In this document: positions 44,109 to 56,600 of the stretch, one piece after another
How the letters are laid out: every line of letters starts with the position of its first letter
How positions within the stretch are numbered: the first letter of the stretch is position 1
From: Batillaria attramentaria
Lineage: Eukaryota > Mollusca > Gastropoda > Batillariidae
DNA length: 64,000 nt
Direction: 5' to 3'
Assembly: GCA_018292915.2 (NCBI GenBank)
Contig: JACVVK020000059.1
Location: 1,493,501-1,557,500, forward strand
Notes under the pieces: model-generated
What the model was told of the DNA's origin: nothing
Databases searched by the model: none
Seen by the model: the letters and a program-made list of their open reading frames with translations, nothing else
Program-made: the position numbers and the translations under genes

Positions 44109-44475
44109 GCCCCGTTTACATTGAGGGCGCCCCTAAAGCGCACCGTACTGAGAGGGCGTTTACATTACGCAATCGTGGAAGGGGAGTTGATATGTCACGT
44201 GCTCTCGATGGCAGCGCCCAGAAAGCACGTGCTTTTGTATGCCTGGCAGAAAAAAACGATCTTTCGCCATTTGCAAAAATGGCCTGTTGCTACGGTGACA
44301 CAGGGCCCCACGTGACGTGACGAAAGCGCCCTAAGCTAGAGCGCCCTCATACTACCCACTGTAGGTAGTCTGAGAGCTGTGCGCTTTCGGAGCGGTTTGT
44401 CCAAGTGTAAACGCGACAGGGCGCTCACAGAGCGCTCTCAGGGCGGCATTTTAAGCTAATATAAACGAGACCATT
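44109..44475. repeat. Possible MITE with imperfect inverted ends
   Basis: The ends GGGCCCCGTTTACATT and the complement of TGGTCTCGTTTATATT resemble each other. The interior has GAGGGCGC and GCGCTCTC motifs in opposite orientations. No target duplication was found. Confidence 0.35.
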
Positions 44476-44702
44476 GACAGACTTTGAAGAGCGGACGTGC
44501 TGTCCACACCACTAACAGCCTGCTTGCTTTACTGGAATCAACTCCGCTCCATCCACGTGCAATGGGCCCAGAGTCTCTCTAACCTTTCAGCTAGTGTTTC
44601 TTGTGAAAACTATTTTTTTTTTAGTTGCAAGTTCTGAACCATTTTCTTGCATATACATACCCACTTAATGTCTGTTGATAATTTTTGTGGGCTAATTTCC
44701 TT

Positions 44703-44871
44703 GGGGAGCCGGGGTGGCCGAATGGTAGAGCGTTAGACTTCTAATGCTCGGGTCGCGAGTTCGTATCCCGGCTGGGGCCAAATATTTGTGCTGGCTTTGT
44801 CATCGTTGCCCCGTCTTTGATATCACCCGTATGTGGTGGAAAAGGACGTTAAACCCCAAAGCACCCACCCA
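44703..44871 (+). mobile_element. SINE family 1, full length
   Basis: Complete head, body and tail. Confidence 0.87.
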
Positions 44872-44903
44872 GGTTAGTCTCAACTAACAAGTACTCCACT
44901 TAC

Positions 44904-45187
44904 TTCATCAGGTTCCCGCGTGCCTGCGGCCAGTATGGGTTACGTTCGCCCGGAGCAATCCGACGGCTAGTTCGGGCAACCCATGAGTGATCGGGGACGC
45001 CACATCGAGAGGGGAGACCATGACTAGCCGACGGAGTGCACGACGGATGGTGCGGGGTAGGGGGGGGGGGGGGGGGGCTGGATCGGCGGTATGAACGGGA
45101 GCGTCAGGTGCACTGACGTACGTTGTTGTTATCGTTGCCATTGGCGGGGGAATAGGAAAGGCGAACGTTGTTGTTGTTGTGGTCCAT
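44904..45187 (-). pseudogene. Detached coding exon 1 of the AT-hook-like family
   Basis: ATG follows TTTTTCATCTTTAG as in the paralogs, and the far end keeps a GTAAGTGG donor. The frame starts MDHNNNNVRLSYSPANGND but meets a stop after about 28 codons, and the Arg-rich half is lost. Flanking sequence to about 45,560 is a third copy of block C. Confidence 0.6.
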
Positions 45188-45709
45188 CTAAAGATGAAAA
45201 AGGAAAGAAAAGCTGTATCAGTTATGTAAAAAGGAAGCAGCCGATTGACTCGAAAATCTAGTCAGTCACAAAATTAATACACTGATTTCGATACTGATCC
45301 CAGTGATGGAAGCGTAACTGAGGCAAGAGTGATCGAAATCTTTCGATTTTTGTGTTGTGTCCTGGAAACACCCTTGCCATATTAGGACGTAGCATCAGTG
45401 AAATATCAAATATAATGTGAGAGTCGTTAGACAATTGGAATGGTTTTTGAACCGAGTTTTACCGGCACTTGGTCGCTACATTAGGCAGGGGGCGTAACCA
45501 TTATACGGGTACGCGGGTCTTTCAAAGCGATTGCCTCCCTTATTGCAAACGCCGGTTTCATCGCACCTTTCAACGTCCCCTTGATCAGGGTGGGTAAGCA
45601 CCCTTTGGTTGTGGTACGTTGTGCAAGTGATGATACGCCGGTAAAAACACACTAGCTTGCTGTTTTAACTCGTGTCTGACAAGGTGTAAGTTTGTAAGTA
45701 ACGTGAAGC

Positions 45710-46138
45710 TTAGCATCTACTACATTCTAACAAAAGGAGTGGCAGACCCAATGGGCTGCTCTCCCGGAGAACAAACTGTTCAAAGTTCTTCCAAGCCTCT
45801 GTGATAGCCTCCCTCGCTGTCGACCTAATCGGCGCGAGGAGGTAATTCTTAGCCGGCTCCACATTGGGCACACCTACATCACCCATTCCCATCTGTTGAA
45901 GGGGGGGGGGGGGATCCCCCTTGGTGTGTCCCATGCCACGAGCCTTTTACAGTTGAGCACTTTTTAATCTCGTGTACGGATCTCACTGAGATCCGTGCCA
46001 AACATTATTGTGCAGACTCACTGAGGGTGCTGTTCAGGGATGTCCCCCCCCCCCCCCTGACAGCATCTTCAGTTTCCTGAGTCAAACCTCTTTTATAAAA
46101 TATAGTCCTTCTTTACAGCACAGCCTGTGATATTGTTT
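45710..46138 (+). pseudogene. LINE C-terminal fragment
   Basis: The plus strand reads RREEVILSRLHIGHTYITHS, the typical post-RNase H motif of Jockey/I-type LINEs, then broken sequence with a (G)n run. Its 3'UTR resumes at 46,339 after a SINE. Confidence 0.7.
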
Positions 46139-46151
46139 TTAGTCCTGAAGA

Positions 46152-46325
46152 GGGTGGGTGGGTGGGTGTTTGGGAGTTTAACGTCCTTTTCCACCACATA
46201 GGGTGATATCAAAGACGGGGCAACGATGAAAAAGCCAGCACAAATATTTGGCCCCAGCGGGGATCGACCTCACGACCCGAGCATTAGAAGTCCAACGCTC
46301 TACCATTCGACCACCCCGGCTCCCC
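46152..46325 (-). mobile_element. SINE family 1 inserted in a LINE 3'UTR
   Basis: A complete copy. TTAGTCCTGAAGA lies at 46,139-46,151 and 46,326-46,338 (13-bp target duplication). Confidence 0.92.
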
Positions 46326-46338
46326 TTAGTCCTGAAGA

Positions 46339-46490
46339 AATAAATCTTGTACGGGATCTCATTTAAGCTGCACAGATTTTTAATATATATTTACATCCTG
46401 TTTTATCGCATTAAAAAAAATTAATGACCTTGCAGAGAAAGACGTAGCTGAGCCGCGAAATAGTCTCCGGTGCTTGCGCGGCGTAAAGCT

Positions 46491-46563
<73 letters not shown>
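46339..46563 (+). repeat. LINE 3' end with (TAAC)n tail
   Basis: AGCCGCGAAATAGTCTCCGG and GCTTGCGCGGCGTAAAGCTC are followed by about 18 TAAC units. The motif recurs at other places in the window. Confidence 0.8.
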
Positions 46564-46565
<2 letters not shown>

Positions 46566-46795
46566 CTACACTCTAAGACATTCGCGCACCTACAGGTAGC
46601 AGGTAAAGGCCCAACAGCGGCGGTAATGGGGTATAATCTGACGAAATCTGCGAGATTTTAATGTGCAAACTCCGATCAATAGCGAGGCCCATCCGTCGGG
46701 GACAATTCTGGTGCGGCTCAAACGCATCCACGCTGCACCAGTTTCACTTCTCAAGATAGCTGATGGTTAAACAAGTTGCAATCAGCAGTTAACTA

Positions 46796-46838
46796 GGGGA
46801 GCCGGGGTGGCCGAATGGTAGAGCGTTGGACTTCCAAC
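46796..46838 (+). mobile_element. SINE family 1 head fragment
   Basis: Only the tRNA-like 5' part, up to GCGTTGGACTTCCAACG; the body is missing. Confidence 0.7.
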
Positions 46839-46871
46839 GTAGTGTACATGCATAGGTGTGTGCCTCAATGC

Positions 46872-46877
46872 GTACGC

Positions 46878-46952
<75 letters not shown>

Positions 46953-46968
46953 CGTGTGTGTGTGTGAT
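46872..46968. repeat. (CG)n(GT)n tract
   Basis: A CG run followed by GT repeats, all alternating purine/pyrimidine. Confidence 0.97.
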
Positions 46969-47275
46969 TATTATTATGACTATGTTTACGAGATATGTTT
47001 AATAATCGCATTAACATAGGCGCTTTAACCCAAATATTTGGCTCAAAACGATGCAAACTATACCCAACACGCACGCTCACGTGAATCAGATGCATTCTCT
47101 CACAAATTGGACATGAACACATTACAATCACGTGGTGTGAAGTGCCAGTGCAACAATTTCAGTTTCGGAATTTCACAATTGCATTTTTTTTTTTAATTTT
47201 GTGGGATGAGCATTTTCGAAGCAGAGGGGAGGGGAAGCCGGCGTACCCGGAGAGAACCCCCGACGGTCGGCCGAC
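46969..47275 (-). mobile_element. SINE family 2 copy
   Basis: Reverse orientation: (ATT)n end, GGCGCTTTA-type tail, CACGCACGCTCACGTGAATC, then GTACCCGGAGAGAACCCCCG. Confidence 0.7.
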
Positions 47276-47489
47276 AGATATGTTTCAATGCGCGCATATC
47301 TGCAAAGCAGACACATTAAAATGTTAATATGCTAGAGTGTCCTGGGGCATGGCGTGTTTCAAGTACATCAGAGGAGGAAACGCTTGTTTTGGAGTGCAAT
47401 TTGGTGTGTTTTGTCATGATTTTTAAGTTAAGTTAATTTTACTTTTCTTTTCATTGTGTACTGTAAAGTTTGTGTTGTGGTTGTGTTTG

Positions 47490-47715
47490 TGGTTGTGTTG
47501 TGTTGTGTTGTGTTGTGGTGTGTTGTGTGGTGTGGTGTGGTGTGGTGTGGTGTGGTGTGGTGTGTGGTGGTGTGTTGTGTGGTGGTGTGTTGTTGTGGTG
47601 TGTTGTGTGGTGGTGTGTGGTGGTGTGGTGTGTTGTGTGGTGGTGGTGTGTGGTGTGGTGTGGTGTGTGGGGTGGTGTTTGGGGTGGTGTGGGGTGGTGT
47701 GGTGTGGTGTGGTGT
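47490..47715. repeat. (GTGGT)n/(GTGTG)n tract
   Basis: Over 200 bases made only of G and T. It is followed by T runs and a G run. Confidence 0.95.
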
Positions 47716-48065
47716 TTTTTTTTTTTTGTTTTTGTTTTTTTTTTGGGGGGGGGGTCACAACTATTTCTTTTGTCTTTGTATTATGACATTACTAGTTATT
47801 TTGGTAGGTTTTGTTTTTGCCTTTGTATTGTGACATTGTTTTTTGGTGTTTTTTTTTTTTTTGTTCTATGTTCATGTGTCTTTTTTTGTCAAGTATGCTG
47901 ATAAAAAAAAGATTTTTTTTAAAGTTATGTGCTGCAGAAGTGGAAGCACTTGTTTTGGACAAAACAAAGTTATGGAGTTAGACTAAAATCTGATAAAACT
48001 GGCTGTTTGCTAATTTGTGTGGGTGGGTGGGTGGGTGGGTGGGTGCGCGCGCGCGCTGGCGCGAG

Positions 48066-48252
48066 AGAAAGAGAGAGGTTTAATAATATTCATAATAATG
48101 GGTATTTAAGGGACGCCCTCCCTCCCGCAGGAACTCAGGGTGCCTTACAATCAGCACGCACTCGCTCACACAGAAACACACACACAGCATTCCTTCACAC
48201 AAGCACTTAACTGCAAACACATAATGTGCAGCATCATACACGACCTCCGCTG

Positions 48253-48283
<31 letters not shown>

Positions 48284-48330
48284 CGACCAGCAAGATGACG
48301 ATGTGGCAACAGCTATTGGTTAGAGCCAGA
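48066..48330 (-). repeat. LINE 3' end, inverse of the one at 12.0-12.2 kb
   Basis: AATAATGGGTATTTAAGGGA, CCGCAGGAACTCAGGGTGCC and CCAGCAAGATGACGATGTGG are complements of 12,020-12,200. Confidence 0.65.
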
Positions 48331-48539
48331 TTTGTTCAAAAGTTGGCAACAGGGAAGAGACTTACATGTGTTTTTAAATTAATAACAAATGAAAGCAGGC
48401 ACGCAATCATCCAGCTATGAAAACAGAAAGCTGAACACAAAAAAACACATTTTTTTCTTCTTTATTTCAAACTTTTCGAATTAAAAGTAAAAGTATTAAA
48501 AGTATACAAAAATTAAAAATTAAAAGTATACAAAAGTAT

Positions 48540-48568
48540 ACAAAAGTATACAAAAGAAAGAAAGAAAG

Positions 48569-48625
<57 letters not shown>
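48540..48625. repeat. (GAAA)n(CA)n microsatellite
   Basis: GTATACAAAA repeats precede GAAA and CA runs. Confidence 0.95.
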
Positions 48626-48626
<1 letters not shown>

Positions 48627-48772
48627 GTACACTATATAAAAATAATAAGATGGGTGGAAAACGAACGTGACCAAGGCACTGTGTGCGTGAACAACACCGG
48701 GCTTGCCAACCGGACGAATTTAGAATTTGTTCGATTTAAAGCACCATCATTAATATACAAGAATGTTGGCAC

Positions 48773-48774
<2 letters not shown>

Positions 48775-48822
<48 letters not shown>
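48775..48822. repeat. (CA)n microsatellite
   Basis: A pure CA run. Confidence 0.97.
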
Positions 48823-48825
<3 letters not shown>

Positions 48826-49885
48826 CTAAAGATGAAAGAGGAACGGAATGTGGCCCCATGGGGTGGGTTAGGGAGGCGAACTCGGGGTGTGATGTAAAAA
48901 TGGGTAAGAGCGTTTTTGTGTGTGTGTTTTCTTTCTTTCTTTCTTTCCTTCCTTCCTTCCTTTCTTTCTTTCTTTCTCTTTGTTGTTTTTGGTGTGTGCG
49001 TGGGTGGGTGGGGGTGTTGTTGTTGTTGTTGATTTTGTTTGCCTTTTATTTTTTTGAGAGGGGGCAGGCGGGGGATCTGCACAGGAAATGATTAATGACG
49101 TAAAACACTTACTCGTGGGTTAGTGAGGTGAACTCAGGGTGTGACGTAAAAATGGGTAAGAGCGTATATGTACAATAGATATAAAAAAAAAAAGATGGGC
49201 GGGGAACTTGCGAACACAAGGGGAAGGCGAGTTAGGTAGGGTTTTACGCCTCACAAGCCACAAAGGCTATTTCACGGTTAACAAGGGGAGGGGGGAGGGA
49301 GAAGGAAATGAGAAAGGTCTTTTGAACAAACTGAGATTCAACAGGTGTCAACAGAAATGTCATCCTAGAAACTTGTAAACATATCACATGCAACACTAAA
49401 ACAAATACTTTCATGGCATGCAAACTTGCACATTTTTGAAAGTCAGACACATACATGACAGAGAAAACAGGCTCCTGCATCATTGTACATGCTTGCCTGT
49501 GCTAGAAAAAATTATGGCTTTTGAATTCCAAACAACAAGACAGCTAAAACTGATTCAGAAAGACCTAAAGGTGTTTGGAAAGTGGGTATCTACGAATGGG
49601 AAACAAGTATGTTTGTCCCAAATAAATTTCTATCTAGGACATTTATCCAAACGTTGTATTTCCCACATTTCGAAACTTAGGATTTGGTACTGCAAGATTC
49701 CAATACAAAAGTACTCAAACCTTTCACTAACAAAAGGATTCCCTAAACCGCTTTGAAGTAGCATCAATAATCGAGCTGATATGATTTGGTGCATTGTGAA
49801 AGGATCAATGAAGATTTTTTGCAAGCCCAAACTACTGAAATCTTGCATTATATCATAACCAAAACTGCTTTCGTTTTATCCCTGA
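48823..49885. other. No gene recognised
   Basis: A CTTT/CCTT-rich tract lies near 48,930-48,980. The 112-codon frame at 49,418 resembles nothing known. Confidence 0.4.
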
Positions 49886-50102
49886 CAGAACGTGTCTTTG
49901 TAAAGAACAGAAGGTACAGAACGTGTCTTTGTAAACAACAGAAGGTACAGAACGTGTCTTTGTAAAGAACAGAAGGTACAGAACGTGTCTTTGTAAAGAA
50001 CAGAAGGTACAGAACGTGTCTTTGTAAACAACAGAAGGTACAGAACGTGTCTTTGTAAAGAACAGAAGGTACAGAACGTGTCTTTGTAAAGAACAGAAGG
50101 TT
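49886..50102. repeat. 31-bp tandem repeat, 7 units
   Basis: CAGAACGTGTCTTTGTAAAG then AACAGAAGGTA, almost perfect. The paralogous site (14,108) has one partial unit. Confidence 0.96.
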
Positions 50103-50189
50103 AACAATGATATATATTAAGCACTCCATGTCTCATGCTCGCTTTGTATTATCGAAAAGCACCACACATATATTCGCTTGCAATGCTGA

Positions 50190-50490
50190 TTCAAGGGATC
50201 CCCTAATACTGAAGCAGTTGCTTGTAAGACATAGATTTCAATACAACACATCAAATACTGATTCAGAGAGGATATTGAAATCCTCTAATACTGAAGCAGT
50301 TGCTTGTAAGACATGGATTTCAATACAACACATCAAATACTGATTCAGAGAGGATATTGAAATCCTCTAATACTGAAGCAGTTGCTTGGAAGACATGGAT
50401 TTCAATACAACACATCAAATACTGATTCAGAGAGGATATTGAAATCCTCTAATACTGAAGCAGTTGCTTGTAAGACATGGATTTCAATAC
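50190..50490. repeat. 82-bp tandem repeat, about 3.5 units
   Basis: Near-identical units with GAGAGGATATTGAAATCCTC and CAGTTGCTTGTAAGACATGG. Confidence 0.94.
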
Positions 50491-50517
50491 AAAAAGGGGA
50501 AGGCGAAAGCAATACGG

Positions 50518-50697
50518 TTACTCCGGCGAGATAAGCCTACGCCTGCACTTCTGGTTTTCGCCCCTCGGTCGATATACTGGGCGGCCACGTTTGGCGCGGG
50601 GAGCGCCGGGATACTGAGGTTGTTGTCCCACAGCAGGAGTTCTGTTGTTCATCTTCATGTTTAGCTGAAACAGGACAAACTCACTGAGTATACACTC
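50518..50697 (-). CDS. Last exon of AT-hook-like gene copy 2
   Basis: It follows CATTTTCTTACAG. It encodes ECILSEFVLFQLNMKMNN, RTPAVGQQPQYPGAPRAKRG, RPVYRPRGENQKCRRRLISP and a stop. A second acceptor (TGTTTCAG) 30 bases in keeps the same frame. Three copies in the window share this exon with mostly protein-level conservation. Confidence 0.5.
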   Translation of the reverse strand, partial: ECILSEFVLFQLNMKMNNRTPAVGQQPQYPGAPRAKRGRPVYRPRGENQKCRRRLISPE

Positions 50698-53600
50698 CTG
50701 TAAGAAAATGTGCTTATTACAGCTGCCTGGTACATGTATAAACGACAACAATACAGACCTGTTTACCCTCAGTATTGAGAAGTAGCAATTAAGTGTTTCA
50801 CACACACGCCGCCAGTACTCGGTCAGTGGTCTGCCCAAAGTCTATTTTAGAGCTCTGTAAACGTGTACTGTTACAATCGACCCCTTGTGAACTGCCTGAT
50901 AATGATAGAATTATGTGCATAATGAATCAGCCTGAGTGTTTTGCAGGCCGCAAGATACCTAACAACAAGAAATCGTAAATCCTGGTACTGGTACCGAAAA
51001 AGAGTAGTTTTGGCAGGTCTGGCGCACAAGCGTAAAACGGCCAGAATATGGTACTTTGTACGCCAGATTCGTAAGGGTAAACAGGTCTGCAACAACAACA
51101 AAACCAATACATCAACATACTCATGCAGACACACATCTGCCTCTGTCTTACCAACAAACAAACAGACAAAAAAATGAAATAAACTTCACCAACTGACTAC
51201 ACAAAGATGATACTGGAAGGCTCAGGATGGATTTTCTCCTTACCACGGCAATGAAAGCTTGGAGGGCCTGGTTTCCTGGGGCCGCGACACCATTGAAATC
51301 CCTAGGAAGAGAGAAGCAAATCATATAAGGCAAGGCATCAAAGCGTGAAGGGCTGGCACTGGACCTGGGGCCGCGACACCATTGAAATCCCTAGGAAGAG
51401 AGAAGCAAATCATATAAGGCAAGGCATAGTAGTACTGTGCCTGTGGTCAATAGAATGACTGCCTGTCAGATGGCTGTGTGGTGCGTCTAGTGTGTTGGTG
51501 ATGCGACTGTAGCTGTGTGCTTGTCACTTCTCGCTTTCAGCCTCCACCGCTGGCTAGCACCGCTGCCTTACAGCACCGCGAGAAAGAGAGCCGAGTGAGT
51601 AAGTCTCTCCTGCCAGTAAAACCTTAGCCTCTGCTCAGCAAGCCCTATGCAGTGCCTCCATCGTTGGCGACGGGCGGAAACTGGGTACTGAAAGGCTGCA
51701 AGGACTCGGAGGAGGTTTGGCCCCCAGACGTGCGGCAATATGGCACACCGGTGTGTGGATATATGCTGTTACCCACGAACCAAACCCCCAGCTATGGGCA
51801 AATAGCACCCCTGAGTAGGCCACATCCAGCCTGCCTAGTGGTTTCGTCCGGCGGAGATGATGGAAGGGTAGATAATTTATACCCAACGCCCAACACCGAA
51901 GGCGGACACACAAGCTACCTGGACAGCTCAGGGCATCAGCATGGATGTAACAGATGCGATAGCCATCCAGGGATCGACATTGGGCAGACCGAGCTCATTA
52001 GCCCAGGAAACCAATCGGTCTAAGGGAGGGACCCCTGAAACACGTCCTTTGACCGAAGCCGGAGATGCAGGACCCTAGGGTGTCCAACCGCTGCATCACG
52101 CAACCTATCACTTCATGATGGAGATTATATCTAGTGAACGACGAAGAAGAAGAATAGAATGACTGTGTAAACATCAACGAAAAAAGCAGAAAAAAAAACA
52201 GAACATGGGTGCCACTCAGACATTCTCAAACCCTGACTGGGGTCCAGTGGCCAGCTGGGGGCCGGGGTGGTCGAATGGTAGAGCATTGGACTTCTAATGC
52301 TCGGGTCGTGAGTTCGATCCCGGCTGGGGCCAAATATTTGTGCTGGCTTTTTCATCGTTGCCCCGTCTTTGATATCACCCTATGTGGTGGAAAAGGACGT
52401 TAAACCCCAAACACCCACCCACCCAGTGGCCAGCTACGCTCCGGTGGCCGGGGTGGAGAGGCAGCACCCTGGATCATGTTCCTGGCCCTAAGTTACACAC
52501 TCCCATTGCAGCCAGTCAGAGTCTGAGAAATATTGACAACATATAGTGTGTGATGTTGAAAGTGGGTCTCGTGCTGTTCTAGAATAACAGTGTTGGGTTT
52601 GTGTGCGCGCTGCAGGTTACGTGACGGTATTATCTTCCGGGGCATGTAGTAACGACTCGGCTAAATAATTATAAAAGAAAATCTTTGCCCTTTTAAAATG
52701 TGTGTGCAGAGTAAAAAATGGCAATCTGGTGCTTTTTGTTGGCTTTGTAAACAAGTTTCATGCCAGGTAATAGTAAAATTAGGGGAAAATGAGGCTAGCT
52801 TGTGGACTATTTGTATTCATGCGCGGCTGGCACAGGAGCCGGCAGACGACCGTGGAATGAGGGGGTATGTGGTCGCTGCCAACATTGCCAAAAAACGGAA
52901 CATTGGAATTTGTGGAAATTTACTCTACACATGAGTCTATGGCTGCCTGATTTTTGTGAATTTTTTGGTGAATTTTAAAGCATTTCTAGGGTGTCATCTG
53001 CAACGTTATGTGTAAGAGGAATATATAGCGTTTTCCTCCACATTTGCATCTGTGTTACGTAGCCTGCAGAGACGGTGCTGTTTGGACAAGCGGTAAAAGC
53101 AGTGTCAGTGTACCCCAACCAAACCGTTCCGAGATCTCCTACACACATTTTCCGATTGTGTAAATGACCATGTGGAACGTTTGTGCACCGCTTGCCATTC
53201 CATGTTTAAAGCCTTTTGGCTTAAACATTTTTTTTTAAATTATTATTATTCAATGAATTCACTGTGGGGAGCCGGGGTGGCCGAATGGTAGAGCGTTGGA
53301 CTTCTAATGCTCGGGTCGTGAGTTCGTATCCCGGCTGGAGCTAAAATTTTGTGCTGGCTTTTTCACCGTTGCCCCGTCTTTGATATCACCCGAATGTGGT
53401 GGAAAAGGACGTTAAACCCCCAAACACCCACCCACCCCCAATGAATTCACCGTCAAGCAGTAAACAGTATTACGTTGAAAAGAGCACAACAAGTAAACCT
53501 TTCTTCCATGCTCATCTAAACCAGTTTACAAAATTGGCGTGGAAAAACTGACTGGACTGAGATGTAAAGACATATAAAAGCCTTTTGATACTCCTGTTTG

Positions 53601-56600
53601 TGCCTTTTGATTATGCCGTGTGGTAAAACGTTCGTCTCAGTTCCATTCACGACAGGCTGCCCAAGTGGAACTGTTAGGCTCCGAGTCAGTCATGGGCAGA
53701 CTTCAATGTCGTCTGCTAATGAGGTCAGTGACCTTCGTGCACTGTGTTCATACCGCGCTAAAGTTTCAAACGCTAGCTGGTGATCATCGACTTGTGATCA
53801 TTGTGGAATTATCTCCAGTGATCTTTGGAAATGTTCAGCCCACAAAATTTGAAAAATACATGCAATTCTAAATTCCGAAATTTAAATAGCTGAGCTGACC
53901 CTTCGCACCACGTGATTGTAATGTGTTTATGTCCAGTGTGTGAGAGAATGCGTGTGCTTCACGTGAGCGTGCGTGTTGGGTTCAGTTCGCGGCGCTTTGA
54001 GCCGATTCACGAAATTGGGTAAAGCGCCTATACAATACTCATTATTATTATTATTATTGTAACCGTGTGCAGGCAAGGGACGCAACGCAGAGGTCGCTTT
54101 GACTTGTGTTGGTTTATTGACACTCAGGAAAACAAACAAAAACAAAAACAAAACAAAAACCTAAAGGAAAAACCTCATGGAAAAACAGTGCAGAGTGAGA
54201 GTGTGATGGCAGAAAAATCGGAAAAACGTGTCTCTCCTACGAGTGTGGCTCGACAAAGACCGATAACGATAACAGAAACTAAACTGGCGACAAACAGCAA
54301 CTAAACTGGCGACGTCCTCCCTGGCCACGTGCACTCGAACTGAAAGACGCATGGCCAGGGGACTAATCTGCTTATATAGGCGGGGCCCGGGCCGCAAAGG
54401 GAGCGGCTACCCCTGGCCCTCGGGAAGGCCTGGGGCAACGGGGGAAAGAGGGTAGATTTGTGTTTCTTAGGGGCCGGTTGATCACAGATTGCAGCCGATC
54501 TACTGGGCCTAGGCCGATCGGGTTTAAACCAAATGAAACTTCAAGGAAAGGGCTTTTAAGGGATATAGGTTGGGACAAAATCGGAGCTAGGGTTATTTTA
54601 CTATGAACGTATAAACAGCTCTACCGGACACGGTTTTGACGGTGATAAACCACAAAATCGCTAATTACACTGCTTCAAACTAAACATCTGCCACAAAACT
54701 AAACATATCTAAACAGATCTAACTTCGCTGATTCCAATAGACTAATCAGCTTCTCAATAGGTTAATGCTACGGCGAGATATTTAATCTCAAAGTCCGAGC
54801 AGAAACACACCTAATTTCGGCTACTGTGAGCCATCATCAGGAACGACAATCACTGTGGAGTCTCAAGTTATGGTTCCTGGTCAAAGGCACTGATAGCTAG
54901 CGGGTAAAGGGGTGACAAGGGTAGCTAGAGGGAAGGCGGGACGAAAATAAAAGAAAGGAAAAAGGGAAAACTAATTCGGGAAAATATCAATGGGTAGGGG
55001 CCGAGTATACCCGGTCTCATCCCCCCCAACTGAACCTCAACCAGCGTCCTCGCTGGTGAAACCAAAAACAACATCCTCGCAAAAATGCTTGGTGGCCACC
55101 GGAAGCATAATCACAATCTTAGGTTACAGAACCAAACACACACAGAAAAAAAATCCTTTCCCTCCGCGGCCAACATATTAGTGAGGGCCTAGCTAACCTC
55201 CAAGATAAAATAGTTCTAGACACAGTTTTGCATTGCAAAGGGTAACCTGACAGGAAGTGATCATTAAAATCAAACATACCTGTAAGTTAACATGACTATG
55301 TCAGAAACTAAAATAAAAGGGAATACCCACAGCATCAGCATCAAGACTAGGTACACAGTAACACAAGAAAACTAAAATCATCAATAAAACGTCAGGAATC
55401 TGTCCATCAGTTTGGATTTGCACAACGCTGAAAGACGGTCCTTGGTTCGAAATTCACAACACGGATCACGACAGAGTTCAGTCTGAAAGCCCAATAATCA
55501 AACTATCACCAACACAGATGTCCGGAGGGTTGACCAAAAATAATCACGGTTCCGGAAGATTCATAACACAGTTTTTGTATCACAGCCACTTTGCTTTAAG
55601 AACACGCACTCACACTACACATCAGCAGAGGCATTGTGCTGGATCCGCGCAGAGCGCCGCAGTCCCACGCACACTGGGATGGCGGAACGGGGTTTGGGTA
55701 CCGGTTGCCGTCGCGAAACGGGTGTTGCGTCACCTGCTAGGCCGGCGGGTACTGAAGCTGGAACGTCCGCAGCTACCGGCCTTGCAGCAGACGGAGTGGC
55801 TGGGTCTGCTGGGTAGTATAACCACCACCCAACAGGCTCAGGATCAGGTCGAGAGTAAGAACAGTTGTCAGGCTGTGCAGACTCAGCGTTGTTTGACTTC
55901 ACGGAAGTTCTTGCAGTTCGTCCGGGATGGCTGGCCATCGGTTGCTTTGCACAGGTAGCAGCTACTGGTGGCTGATGATCTGGCATCTGGTACTGATGCT
56001 GCTGGTACACAGGCTGCTGCATCAGTGGGTGAGGGGTTGGAGAGTCCTTGTCTTGCACCTGGTGTGACCCGCCATGCGATCGGCGTCGTCGTCGCCGACG
56101 TCTCCTGCGCTGGCGGTATTCTCGCTTGGCTCGACAGTCACACTCAGAGTGACCAGCCTGGTCGCACCAGTTACACGCCGAGGTCTCAGGCATGTGCTCG
56201 GCTGGTTGTGGGGGCTGCTCCAGTCTTGCCGAGAGGGCAGATACCGTGAGGCGCAGCTGCGTAATCTCCGCGGACATTGCAGCTAGCTGCAACTGCAGGG
56301 TTTCCGTAGTGATACTGTCCTCTCGCATCCAGCGCAGAGCTTCTGCCTTGGCCTCCTGAAATGTTGTGCGCGGTTTCTCCCTGATGTACCGCCTGACATC
56401 CCTGCGCAGCTCGGGTGGGTGAAGGCCGTCCGCGAAGCGGTCCCTGACCAGGCCTTCCGAGAGGTGGTCTTTCAGCTTCGCATTGACTCTGGCTGCTGCT
56501 GCTAACACGGCGTGGGCGTATTGATACACGCCCTCCATCTTACCCTGTCTCCTGCCGTGAAATACTGACAGAAGGGTGACCAGGTCTCTCTTGTCGCCAA

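Noticed and set aside
44703..44775. tRNA gene
   Set aside because: The tRNA-like head has poor stem pairing and continues into the shared SINE body in every copy.
47454..47901. Frames of 110-143 codons rich in Cys/Val/Gly
   Set aside because: They translate a (GTGGT)n tract in several frames at once.
55518..56286. Plus-strand frames of 60-146 codons across the LTR element
   Set aside because: Antisense shadows of the Gag ORF.
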